Positions 20,281-31,817 of a DNA stretch of 64,000 bases are shown one piece after another. Source of the stretch: Raffaelea ambrosiae. Lineage: Eukaryota; Ascomycota; Sordariomycetes; Ophiostomatales; Ophiostomataceae. Every line of letters starts with the position of its first letter. The stretch's first letter is position 1. A program made the translations under genes and the position numbers. Under the pieces are notes generated by a model that saw nothing but the letters and a program-made list of their open reading frames with translations, searched no databases and had not been told where the DNA came from. Location of the stretch: contig PCDI01000001.1 in the NCBI GenBank assembly GCA_002778195.1, forward strand, positions 124,001-188,000. The letters are read 5' to 3'.

Positions 20281-21241
20281 ATGGCTCTGTTTTTTGCAGC
20301 TTTGACCACCATGATTGTTTGTGCTAGTGCCCACGGTGGGTTGGCAAATTACACAGTTGGCGAACCACCTAAATGGTACAGAGGGTGCGTATAATTTCCA
20401 GCTTCTGGCTCTTTTTCTGTTATTTTATTCTATATTATGCCATCTAATACGCTACAGGTATGACCCAGATGAGGCTCTCTCAGAACAGGCTGGTCAGCCA
20501 TGGATGGTTCAGCGGATATGGGCAAGCATCGATCCCATCTTCAATGCCACTGACCCTTACATTGCTTGCAACAACCCAGGAACACCACCGCTTTCCTACA
20601 TTCCATTGGAAGCCGGCGAGAACTTGACGGCTGTCTACTGGTATTGGCTACACCCTGTTGGGCCGATGACAACTTGGCTGGCTGCATGCCCATCTGAAGA
20701 CAAGGGTGGATGCAAAGATGTCGACATCAATCAACTAAACTTTTTCAAAATATGGGAAGCTGGCCTCATACCAGACACTGGAAATCTGGCTGAAGGCATT
20801 TGGTATCAGAAGCAGTTCCAGAACTGGGACGGGTCCCCCGATCTCTGGCCAGTTACTATTCCCGCAACTCTGAAGCCTGGCTTGTATGTCGTCCGCCATG
20901 AGATCCTCAGTATCCACATTGAAGACAAGCCACAGTTTTACCCCGAGTGTGCCCATTTGAACGTGACTGGACATGGGAGTGCGCTTCCACCAAGCATTTT
21001 CTACAAAAAGTTCCCGGGGGCTTATGATCCTGACGGTAAGCTTGCCCAGGTAAGCCAGTACGTCATAATATTGGCTAACATGCTACTTAGATCCATCCAT
21101 CAAGATCGACATTTATTCAGATGGGATGAGAGATACCTATGTACATACATTTTACTATGGTGCTCCCCTCGATATACTTCCAAACAAAGCTAATACAACT
21201 AGAATTATACTATTCCCGGAGGACCAGTATGGAGAGGGTAG
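20281..21241 (+). CDS. AA9 lytic polysaccharide monooxygenase
   Basis: This secreted copper enzyme oxidatively cleaves cellulose or related glucans. Four exons (20281-20384, 20458-21035, 21091-21140, 21203-21241) encode 256 aa. The signal peptide (residues 1-17) ends at CASA, exposing the copper-binding H18 as mature residue 1 (HGGLANYTV). The second histidine-brace residue is H100 (WLHPVGPM), and the axial Tyr lies at Y196 with Q194 (QFYPEC). RHE (H182) and LNVTG are also family hallmarks. The last exon restores the standard ending NYTIPGGPVW, which is out of frame unless the 62 nt third intron is removed; this confirms the splice model. No CBM1 is attached. It is divergent from CE15. Confidence 0.94.
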
Positions 21242-21396
21242 ATACATAACATACGCCTGAAGGACTTCTGGACACTGAACTGACATCTTGCTAGGCTGGC
21301 GGACAAGTATTGTGTTGGATGCTGATGGTGTTATTTGTGACACGATATACGGAAAAAAAAAACCAAAAAAACCTGTTAGAACACTTAAAATAAACT

Positions 21397-24300
21397 TTAG
21401 TCATCGGTCTCTCCTACCAATCTCGCGAAAGGTTCACTGTGCCGCAGAAGTTTTGAATATGTGCCATCAGCAACGATCGAGCCCTCCTGAAGCATCACAA
21501 TGCGATCGCATAGCTGCATCATAGTTCTCGAGTGCGTGGCCACCACAATGGAGCTTCCGTTTTGAGAGTTGATAAAATTTCTCAACGTCCATCGAATCAT
21601 GCCCGACGTCTCAGCATCCAGTGCGCTTGTTGGTTCATCAAGTACAAGCAGTTGAGGCCGTCGAACCAAGGCTCGTGCAATGCAGATCCGCTGAGCTTGA
21701 CCGCCGGATAAGGAAGAAATAGATGCGGTCTCTGGAGGTTCTTTGAAGTCACGGCTGGCTTGTGTGGCATTTGGGTCATCTGCATATCCTACAACTGTGT
21801 TGTATCCCTCAGGAAGCGAGGAGACAAATGTGTCGATTCCTGCCCCGCTTCCTGCATCCATTACACAAGTAGTTTGTCTCAATGGGGAATCCTCGTGAAG
21901 AGCATACGTGATGTTGTCTCGAACAGATGCAGGAAAGAGGTAAGGATTCTGAGGCACGTAGCCCATACAAGATCGCAAGGTCTGTGTATTGATCTGGTCG
22001 GCATTGACGCCCGCAAAAGTGATATTCGATCGGTTATCTAGTTGGTCTTCTTCGAACAGTCGCAGAATGAGGGACAATATTGTGCTCTTTCCGCTTCCAG
22101 AGGACCCAACTATGGCCACGAACTCATTGGCTCTGATCTCAAGGTTAATATTTCGGAGAATGGAGGGCTGCGTGCCACTGTTTGTGCTGGGGTACGTGAA
22201 CGCCACTCTGGAAAACTTGACGGGAAATAAAGACGTTGATGTAGTAGTGCCACTGCACTGATCCTCGTCATCGGTCTGATACTCGTGGCTAGCATGGAGA
22301 GACATGTTGGCGTAGTTGATTATCCGAACAGCTGCCATCTTGGAGGACGAAATTTGAGGAACATTGCCGAGCATCGTGGCGGCTGTGCCGATGCTAAACA
22401 GAAGCAGGTTCACCACCTGAATGACTTTTGAAACATATTCATTGGATAGAGAATCGCTTGTCAACATCTTGATTCCGTAAAAGAACACAAGAGCTGTTAG
22501 CCAGTTCGGCAAGGCTTGATTTAGGCCGTAAAAAATCCCTGTACGCCAAGCCCTGGTCTGTCCAGTTCTGTAGGCAGATCGAACTCTCTTGGTAAGAAGT
22601 TCGGTGAAGTACGATTCCAGTGTAAGGGAGCGCACAACTCGAATATTGAGAAACACCTCGCTGAACATTCTGCTCGCGAGGTTGGCAGCTTGGTCAGACT
22701 GTACCTCCAGTTTGTCGCTAGCCATCGACGCTGCTTGTGTGGCCGCAATGACGATTGGTCCTGTGGCCAGAGTGACCAGAGTTAATTTCCATGAGATTGC
22801 CAGTGCCCAGATGACAGAGGCCAATACCATTCCGATGGCCATGGAGAGGATTGGCACGAATACGCTCAGCAACTTTCGCATTTCTTCGCCACCGTGGTCA
22901 AGGCACTCGACAATGTGGCTCGGCAGCCGCGGATCCGATTCTCCCTGACTGCTTTCTGAGCCTGGAGACCTCTCTGGGAGAAGCCACCATGACCGAGGTT
23001 GCCGTAGTATTCGTATAAAAGCTTCGCTCCGCAATCTGTCAACCCACACGCGTGCCACGCGTTCCGCTAAGAAGTATGAGGTGAAGAAAGCAGCCCCATC
23101 TATAACAGCAATGGAAGACAACGAGACCACCCATACGCGTTCTGAATACTCTTGCTTAGATTCTGCGGACCAAAATGTCTGAAGCATCTTGGCGAAGACG
23201 TACGAGAAGGCTGGACTGCTCCCAGAGACAACAAGGCATGCCAGCCCGGCACCTATGAGCTCCATTCGGTCCATCTTACCCAGCGTTGGCCAGACAGTGG
23301 ACAAAATTGCGACGAGTGATGGTGTCGCCAGTATTCTCCGGCATGTGAAAGAGTATAAAAGGCTACATGCTCTCTTGCCAACTCCTATCTTCTTGACAGA
23401 GTTGGAGTTGCTATGCATCTCTGATGCGGCTCGTTGTCGGCAAGGTAAAGGTCCACTGTGCCGTCGCCTTGTTTGGGCGCCTCTCCCCGTTTCACAAATT
23501 ATCTCGAAGCTTGCTCTTTTGTAAATTTCACAGTCTGGTGAGGAAGGACAGTAGCATGACTGTATATCACGACGTAGCGTATGACTGTGGTTTTGGGAAG
23601 GGTAGCTGTAGTTCATGGGTAGTTCCAAAAGAGAGCGTCTCCAGATTGACTGTCTATTTGTCCTTGGAGATAGAAAGCTCGTAACAGATAGTCTGTTGGA
23701 TTTCTGAACAGTTCGCCTTCGGAGAACCTCTGACGCGTCCTCCAGACGTGTGGCAGGAGAGTGGTCGTATTTTCCATTGCTGTCAAAGCGGGAAGCTTGA
23801 AACAAAGTATTCAGAAGGCCACCCCTGATGCATGAAAGATCGGAAAACAAGCCATTCTGGACCACCTTGCCTCGTCCCATCACATTGACATAGTCATTGT
23901 CCGCAATATGTGAAATATCATGAGTGATGATGATTGTTGTCTTGCCGCTTCTCCACATGCGAATGGCTTCGAAGAGCATTTGCGCTGTCTTACGATCAAG
24001 ACCGCTGGTCACCTCATCAAGCACCAAAATAGCCGGATCTCTGAGTTTTGCCCGTGCAAGAGCCAGTCGTTGTTTTTGGCCACCACTGAGTGCCACTCCG
24101 AGCTGGCCCACCTCCGTGTCGACTCCTCTGGGTAGGGTGCTGATAGTTGACTGCAGCAAAACTGCCTCGCTTGCCGCCATTATGTTTTCTTTGGTGACAT
24201 TGTCCGGGTCTGTACTGCCTAGGGAGATGTTCCATGCAAGAGTGCCATTGAATATGATACTGGACTGTTGGATGAGAGTCACATTGTTTCTAATCCAGTC

Positions 24301-25875
24301 AGCGTCGAGGTTGTTGTAAGAGATTGAATCGGCCAGGACATGTCCAGATGTTGGCAGATAAAACTTGACAAGAAGATCCGCAATTGTACTCTTTCCAGAA
24401 CCACTTCGCCCTACAATAAAGGACAGTCGACCTGGGGGGAACTCCATAGTGCAGTTCTCAAGGACCATGGTTGAGGGGTTCGAAGGATAGGCAAAGCTGA
24501 CCTGCAAAGAATCGTTATTAGTCAGAAAAATGGTGGAATCAAGATAGAAGCCAACATACATTGGACAGAACAATGTTCACGGGAGGTTGTGATGTTTTTG
24601 ATTTTGCAAAAGAAACAGGAGTTTCTCCAGTCATTTCACTCAGGGACTTGCCAGCCACCATGCCCTTCATGACAGAGACCCATTGTGTTCCAAGGGAGCC
24701 AACAGACTGGAAGGCGATCAAAACTGAGTAAAATGCGGTTAGAACACCGCCGGGGTCGGCCCTTCCCATGTTGACGAGTTTCAGTCCAAACGAGAACCCA
24801 ACAACGAACAAACCGATCATCCAGATTCTGAGAAACCCCATCTGGGAAGAAGACCGCAGAGATTGTCTAGCATGATACGCAGCTGCTTTGCGTATATTTT
24901 TGCTGTACTGCCACGTCTCTGTGTCGTATCCGTTATAAGTCTTCACCAGATCAATGGCAACCAGTGAGCTTGTTGCGTGCTTGGCAGCCTGGCTGAGCAT
25001 TTCCCGTTGGTGTTCAGCTTCGGATTTCATCCCGTGGCCGAGGGTTCGAAGGGCGAAAGTAGCGATTGGAGCTGTACCCAGCAGTACCAGAGTCAACTCC
25101 CAGCAATATACTGAAGCCACAGTAAGACACGCAACCCCAACAAAGAAGTTGGCAATGATGTACCCCAGCAATTGTGATGTCCCTCTCAACAAGTCCTGTA
25201 GGTGTCTGAATTCATTAGTTTGAGGAAATTAGACACAGGCGTGCGGCAGTCAGGTATAACTTACGTGTGCTGCTCTGTCATCAGGCTACTCATTCCGCCA
25301 TGGCGTTTGTCGAACCAACCCATTTCCTTTGCGAGAAGAGACTTAAATAGACGCAGCCGAACCACCCTCACCCGATTCTCGCCATTGACGATCCAAAGAA
25401 ACATAAAGAAGAAGGAAACTATGGCCTTCCCCAGGCCCAGCGCTGTCAGCACCAAACACCACAGAGATACCTGGCGAACAGCAGAGGTAGAGGTGATAGA
25501 ACTGGAGCCAAAAGCTGCAATCGTAGCGAATATTTTCCCAATGATAATGGAATAGGCTGCCTCGGCAGCTGCCGCTATGACAGAAGCAGCAATTGCTGAC
25601 GCAAGAGCTATGGCGTCCTTCAGTGTGAGGAAGATAAAAAGGTGACCGAACGAGGCCGATTGGTGCTGGTCATTTGTCTTGCCAATCCCTGTAGAATTGC
25701 TGCTTTGGAAAACATCTTCATGTAAGGTGGAATGGAGGGCTGCTGAGTCTTCAACTTGTCGATGAGGTTGGCGGTCGAGAGACTCACGATTTCCGAGACT
25801 AGGCCCTTTTGATTGTTCACCGCTGTAAAATGCACTCTCCGCAGCTGACGAGGGATAAGACTGCCGCCGCATCAT
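21397..25875 (-). CDS. STE6: full-length ABCB transporter, Ste6-type
   Basis: This is an ATP-driven exporter with two membrane domains and two nucleotide-binding domains, 1453 aa. Three exons (25265-25875, 24560-25205, 21397-24501) are joined by 59 and 58 nt introns. Taking the acceptor at 25206 rather than the nearer CAG keeps the frame and gives MTEQHTHLQDLLRGTSQLLG, the expected loop. NBD1 has Walker A GRSGSGKST (residues 450-458), signature LSGGQKQR and Walker B VLDEVTSGLD. NBD2 has GSSGSGKST (about 1216), LSGGQAQR and VLDEPTSALD. A long Arg/Ser-rich linker joins the halves. Architecture and the DEVTSGLD block favour the Ste6 branch, which exports farnesylated a-factor pheromone. A multidrug ABCB role is the alternative. 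Confidence 0.82.
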
Positions 25876-26578
25876 GTTTCACTGGCTCACAGGGTTGTGA
25901 TCCGTCTCTCAGAACTGTTGAATATTCGTCAGATGCCTGGTGTATGCATGCACGAGCGAACAGAATGCTGGTAGATGATGCAGCTGAAACTCGTTGAATT
26001 TTGAATCGCAGAAAAGCCAGCGGAACAGACGAGCAATGAATTACGAAAGCAGAAATGCCGCGTCTCGCTCTGTTTCTGTCAACTAAAACGTAACTCGGCC
26101 GTTCTCACAGGACGTCTTACATACGAAAAGGAAAAGCCACCAGAGGTATTCAGGGATATCGAACTTTGCTTGGCTTGGTATTGTTCTGTGATTCGCTTGC
26201 ATCGTGTGGGGGAGAACAATACTAAGATTGGTTACACGCGGGCTCGTATTACTACACACACAACACCAACGTCGAGGAAAAAAACCAGGGCGGAGCTTCC
26301 AACAGCCCCCTGAACTCACTGGAGATCAACAGACCAAAAAAAGAAAAGAAATTTGGCGAGAAATGACTTTGTTTTGCATAAAAAATTCCTGTTGCCGTCC
26401 CTTTATCACCATAGCCGCATCCTCCCGTCCAAGATGGGTGAACATTTATGAATACATCAGGATATTTTCGACTCCCTCTTTTGACCGCCATCGTTGGTTT
26501 AGTAAAAAACAGAAAACCAAAACCAAAATAAAACCAAACGAAACGCCTCAATTTGAGTTGCAGCTGGCCACCACTATG
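25876..26578. other. intergenic between STE6-type gene and PBDC1
   Basis: About 700 bases containing the promoter of the minus-strand ABC gene and the 3' region of PBDC1. The part from 26270 to 26550 is A-rich on the plus strand. No coding feature was recognised. Confidence 0.35.
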
Positions 26579-27361
26579 TCATGAGCTCTTTGCCTTATGT
26601 GCTTCTTCGTATATCCAGTCGTTGAGCCCATTTCGGTTTCTTCGGAGGTTTGTTAATAAATGAGGTGACCGAGGAAGTGTATCATGATGACACATATTGA
26701 AAGCTCGAAACAAACCAGTTGGCTCAAAGGGATACAGCTTACCTCGAAATCTCGACAGCGTAGAACTGCATCCTGGGAACTATGTGCAGTCAGCACAAAA
26801 TGATTAAAATCTCAACAGAGCCCCTGCGCAAGTGCAGCCAAGTCTCTTCCTGACGTCACCTACCGAAAATTGTTTCCTTCTCCCCGTAAGGCCACTTCGG
26901 GTTCGACCTCAGCATAGTGCCAAAGTTGTAGTCATCGACTTTCTTCTCGTAGGCCATCATGAAGTTCCTCCAGCGCTCTTTGCCCTCCTTGCTCTTCATT
27001 TTGTCCTCGTTGATAGTCTCGGCCGGGTCAAACTCGGGAAAATCCTTTTTTAAGTGCTCGTAGATGTCGTCGTCCATTTTGGTCAACCGCAAAGATGATC
27101 CCTTCACACGCTCAAGGATCGCCCAGTACGTCTCCATGTGTTGAACGGCTGCGTACTGTTAGCAGTGAAATGCGACAGCATGGGTTATATGGGCACCTGA
27201 CAGACTCAAAACTCACCCTTGACTGCGAACTGCTTCTCAATCTGATGGCTATTGTTAGCAAAGAAATCGTCTTAGTGGGGGTGTTGAATTTTTGGAGCCC
27301 CTACATCCTCGAAATTGTCCGCGTTTTCAGCGTCAAAGTTCGTCGGGACTCTCTGCGCCAT
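26579..27361 (-). CDS. PBDC1: PBDC1 family protein (YPL225W-like)
   Basis: Orthologs act as a chaperone for newly made translation factor eEF1A in the cytosol, so that role is inferred from the family. The gene has five exons: 27305-27361, 27217-27241, 26864-27148, 26743-26779 and 26579-26639. Two of these are micro-exons of 25 and 37 nt. All introns are GT-AG and the joined frame is continuous to 154 aa, the normal family length. The start MAQRVPTNFDAENADNFED runs into IEKQFAVKAVQHMETYW. The core continues with LRLTKMDDDIYEHLKKDFPE and MAYEKKVDDYNFGTMLR. The end is MQFYAVEISRNRNGLNDWIY followed by EEAHK. The fit at every junction makes both identity and structure secure. Confidence 0.95.
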
Positions 27362-29487
27362 GATGTGCTGGCTAAGGTGGCTTTAGGGCGAGTTGTGTTA
27401 AATACCTTGCGTTGCTTTGAATCTAATTATCGTCAATCTGGTAAGACAGCCAAAATCGAGCAAAAACAAAGGCAGAACAAACCCCCCCTCACCCGCAAAA
27501 AATTTAAAAACCCGTCATTTATGAAGCTTCGGGCTGTGGGGTATTTGGCTTGCACATGGGGATTTGCCAGAATCTGCGGGAAGCCACACGAAGCTGCCAG
27601 CAGTGGCGGTGCCTGTGGCGTTTAGATTTTCTGATCTAGTCGAATAGGGCAATTTTCTTACAGTAGCATTGCTTATTAATGGAATGGATGTACGGTGTAT
27701 GGTGTAGTTGACCGCTTTGCAAAGCATTGTTGACACTCTGAAGGCATTTGATACCTTTATCGGTAGGTCGACTTGTTCACAGTCAACAATACAACAATAT
27801 ATAGAGACGAAGAGGAGTCTAAATTTCGGCACGGACATGCGAGTCCACCGAGACGGAATACCAGTCCGTCCGTTGTGGGGTTCAGTTGTCCGTAGTTACC
27901 AGACGTGTGATTAGGACGGACCGTGGGTGGCATACACTTCGCTGACGTTCCGGACACTAAAAATCTAGGGAGGTCAAGCGAGACTTACCGGGGCACAGAA
28001 CACGATGCTATCGTCAACAAGCCGGAAGGCCAATACGAAGTCGAATTCTGTAAGCGGGTCGATAGACAGAAGGAGCACATTGCATTGCCTGTTGCCACTC
28101 GCCACTCGCCACAGGACGGAGGCAGCGGCGGGAGCTGGCCCCGGAGTTTCTGCTGGCGGAGCAGAGGAGGCTGCTGGATTCGCTGCAGGTGCTGGTGCTG
28201 CAGTTGCAGTTGCAGTTGCAGTTGCGGCGTCTGGGGGTTGGGAGCAATGTTATGCGAGTGTCACAAGGCCCTTACACGCAAACAGTATTTTGAGCGAAGA
28301 CGCGTTTTCTCACTGTAATATAAATCAACACATTTTCATACAGTCTACTAGTAGGACTGTATGGGGAAATCACGTGAGGCTGAGTAGAAAAGGAACGCCC
28401 CTGGATACTCCCGAAACTGGTATGTTCACGTGACCTCTCCCATCATTTAAAAAGATATCAAAAAATAACTCTCTCAGAACCTTAACTCCGACATAAACAT
28501 CGTCGCACATTAATACATGCTTAACCTTCTGTGTTGTGGCTGTTTTTTTTGGTCCAGAGGGGCTTAATCTTGCCGGTCACGGGAGCATTGGGGTGAAATC
28601 CCCTGTCGGTTAGCCTAGCCTTTAGCACTATCACCATCCTATTTATCCCGCCACGGGTAACAACGGACTCCGAATCCTCACATTTCTAAACTCTGTCCCA
28701 CTTCTGTCCCTTTTGAGCATGTGCATTACTGACCACCAGCGGTCCCGAGCGGAGGCGCCACACGGGAATAAGCACAACGGCGACAGAGCGGGGGCATCAC
28801 CCCACTTTCAAGATAAACACTTGCCCGCCTCCGTGTCGGTGGACGGGCCGGAGCAGCACAAGCGTCCCCGGGGAACACAGGCGCGGCCTACTGGCACTGT
28901 TGGGAGCGCACGGAAATGGACGTGGGCAGAATGAGCAACCACGGCAATGGCCAACGCCACGGCCATGGCCATATCCAATGACCACAGTGACGAAGTAATA
29001 GTTACAGCGTGCAAGCAACGCCCCATTCTTGACATCCGACATTTGGCGCCGGCAATAGAGCAACCTGTGTGCATCGTTTATCGTTGGCGTCTTTTGCTGC
29101 CATACCTGGGGTATCTCCTTGCCGAGCAATGCCGGGCAACCTCCGCCCCCAGCTAGAGCCAAGCTTTGACTAGTGGTATCCATTTTCGGGCTTTTGTTGT
29201 AATGGCTGCTCCTTTTTTGACTGTTTCTCCTTGACCAAACACCGAGTCGATTGCCATTGTAACTCTTCATCCCCTTGGCACATAAGAACGTCCCAGTGGT
29301 TGTTGAGAACGCTGCCAATGCTCTCGGTCCTGCCACACGAATCGCCACACGAACAGCTCTAGAGCTGGCAATCATCTCGCAAGATACAAATTTTTTCCAA
29401 AACTCACAAAAATAAAGCTGGAGATCCTCGAGATCTTCACTGGATGGAAACCACTTGCCCGCTCATTGCCGCCACCGCATACCAGCC
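27362..29487. other. 2.1 kb gene-poor region, PBDC1 to MFS
   Basis: This region lies between the PBDC1 start and the MFS start, so both promoters are inside it. It holds a short CAGTTG hexamer array (28201-28224). A minus-strand frame (28797-29375) begins with a sequence resembling a mitochondrial presequence (MIASSRAVRVAIRVAG) but then loses protein-like character. I found no tRNA or 5S signature. Confidence 0.35.
28201..28224 (+). repeat. (CAGTTG)4 microsatellite
   Basis: Four perfect tandem copies of a hexamer lie in non-coding DNA, flanked by more CTG-rich imperfect units. It could be length-polymorphic between strains. Confidence 0.8.
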
Positions 29488-31502
29488 ATGGCATCGCCAA
29501 CAAGCCGCGCGGGAGGTCCTTCCCGTTCAGACTTGGAACTCCGGGCAGATAATGGACCGGAGGAGAAGGCGCATGTAAATGCTAATCAGATCCTCGTCGA
29601 CGGCCAGGATTCGAGCTATGACTCCTCCAGTGAAGGAGAATTGGAAGTTGAGGAGACCGACAACGAGCGTCCGACAGGCTGCACCAAAGACCACGCGCAC
29701 CAGGACCCCATGAGACTGGACATCGAGTACCGCTACTTCACGTTTGAGACGCCGTTGCCTCCGCCGAACACGGTCCAGTCTGCTTCTCACCCAGACATGC
29801 CGGCACCCCCGGCACCCAACCTGAAGCCTTATGGCGATCCACACCTGTGGCCCGAGAGCCGGAAGAACCTGCTGCTCGCGTTGTCGTGCATCGCCACGTT
29901 TCTGACAGCGTACACAGCCGGATCATTTTCTCCGCCAGCCGAACGCATGGCAGATGCCTTTGGGGACTCGTTGACCATTATGCTATTCGCTGGCATCACC
30001 ATCTTTTGTATAGGCTTTGCTTTCGCACCCATGCTGCTCGCACCGCTCTCCGAGACAAACGGTCGGTACCCTGTGTTTGTAATCAGCGGAATTGTATTTG
30101 TCATTTTCCAGGTTGTCTGCGGCGTGGCCCCCGACCTGACGGCTATGCTCATTGGACGCCTGCTCGTAGGTATGGGAGGCTCCGTTTTCAGCACCATGGT
30201 GGGCGGTGTCATTGCGGACATGTGGCATGCTGTCGGAAGAAACACGCCCATGGCACTGTTCAGCGGCTTCGTCCTGGCTGGCACCGGGGCTGGTCCGCTC
30301 TTCTCCGCCATGGTCACATACCGGACAACCGCCCCATACAACCCAAGCGACCACGGTCAAAATGGGCCATCTGCCATGTGGCGCTGGGTGTTCTGGCACC
30401 AAGTGATTTCGAATTCTGCATTAATGGTCTGCCTCGTTATCCTGTTTCAAGAAAGCCGCGGTTCTGTTCTTCTTTCAAGGAAAGCACGCGCACTGAACCA
30501 GTGGTACGAGAATCTGGAGAAGGCCGGGTACTACGGGGTCTGGATGCCGTGTGAGAACAGCAACTGGAGCAACGAGCGTGTACCACCGGGTGGCGAGGAC
30601 AATGCAACCGATATTCCTCTCACCCACCAACAGCTGCAAGAAGCAAACAATCGCATGCCCTACACACCTCCTAGCCACAGTCGGATTCACCGTGTCCGAT
30701 GGCTGGTGAAAGATGACGAGAACCGCACGACGATTGTACACATGATCACCTACTCGGTGTACCGGCCGTTTCATATGCTGTTCACTGAACCCGTCGTCTT
30801 TTTCTTCTCGTTATGGGTTGCCTTCGCTTGGGCGGTGCTGTACCTCATGTTCGGCTCCGTTAGCTTCGTCTTTTCTGAAGTATATGATTGGGATATTGAG
30901 AAAAGTGGGCGCATGTTCATTGCTATAATTGTTGGTGCCATCCTTTCCACGATTATCGGTATCAAACAGGACCGTTTTGTCGTCTGGCTGATGCCCAAGC
31001 GGCACCATCACCGCCTGCACCCAGATGTGCCCGAGGCCCGCCTCTATTCGGCCTGCGTCATGGCGACCCTGCTGCCAGCTGGGCTGTTCGTCTTCGGATA
31101 CACAGCGCGGCCCGATTACCACTGGATCGCCCCAGCGATTGGCGTCTGCCTGTCGACGATGGGCATTTTTACCGTCTATTTGTCCACTTTTAACTATCTT
31201 GCGGACTGCTACCATCGTTTCGCCAGTTCCGCTCTCGCAGCCCAGAGCTTCTGCCGAAATGTGTTGGGAGGCATCTTCCCTCTGGTCATGCGGCCGCTGT
31301 TTGGCAACCTGGGCCCTTCTCATGCATGTGCCATACTGGGCAGCATTGCCATTGGTCTGACCATTGTGCCGTGGGTGCTGGTGTTCTTTGGCGAGACAAT
31401 TCGGCGACGCAGTCGCTTTGCTATGGTGAGTCACCCTATTTGGGGCTTGGTCTGTCGGACTAACCTGCTAACACACCAAATCAGTCCTTAGAACGCTCGT
31501 AG
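29488..31502 (+). CDS. MFS transporter, DHA1-type drug/polyamine carrier
   Basis: This is a plasma-membrane proton antiporter of the DHA1 class by architecture, 651 aa. It has two exons, 29488-31425 and an 18 nt terminal exon 31485-31502 after a 59 nt intron. A long acidic cytosolic N-terminus (about 125 residues) precedes the first helix (LLLALSCIATFLTAYTAG). The loop 2-3 motif appears as APLSETNGRYPVF, followed by LIGRLLVGMGGSVFSTMVGG and the DHA1-like helix 5 region (GFVLAGTGAGPLFSAMV). A large central loop (about residues 310-410) separates the two six-helix halves. The first potential start upstream is a TTG; the ATG at 29488 has a good context (GCCATGG). Substrate is unknown. Confidence 0.88.
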
Positions 31503-31817
31503 GTAGAGGATCGTGGGTGATTCAAAGTCTCATTGTTATTAGAAAGGACGTGGCATACTAGGAGTACGGGAGACAGGCATCCTGCATCAAACACAGCAAT
31601 ATGGTGGTTTTAAATATAACTACGAAGTATGTAACTAATGAAACGGTCGTCACCGATTACAACAGATCCCGGAGTGGGGACGCTCTTGGCGCTAGCTGAG
31701 CCCAGCCTAACCAGCCAATGAGGGGGCAGTTGAATTGCGGCGCTCTTTAAAACTAGCATGCTTCTCAGTTGCCGTCTCTAACCTGTCCGGACTAGTCGCA
31801 CGCTCGCCCTTTCGACG
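31503..31817. other. short intergenic region with promoter of Irc21-like gene
   Basis: About 315 bases between two co-directional genes. Nothing beyond presumed terminator and promoter sequence was recognised. Confidence 0.35.

Noticed and set aside
25191..25200. Nearer CAG acceptor for the first intron of the ABC transporter
   Set aside because: It puts the following exon out of frame; the acceptor at 25206 keeps the frame and the family sequence.
28797..29375. Minus-strand 192-residue frame beginning like a mitochondrial presequence (MIASSRAVRVAIRVAG)
   Set aside because: After the first 40 residues the composition becomes irregular, no domain is recognisable and no supporting splice structure was found.
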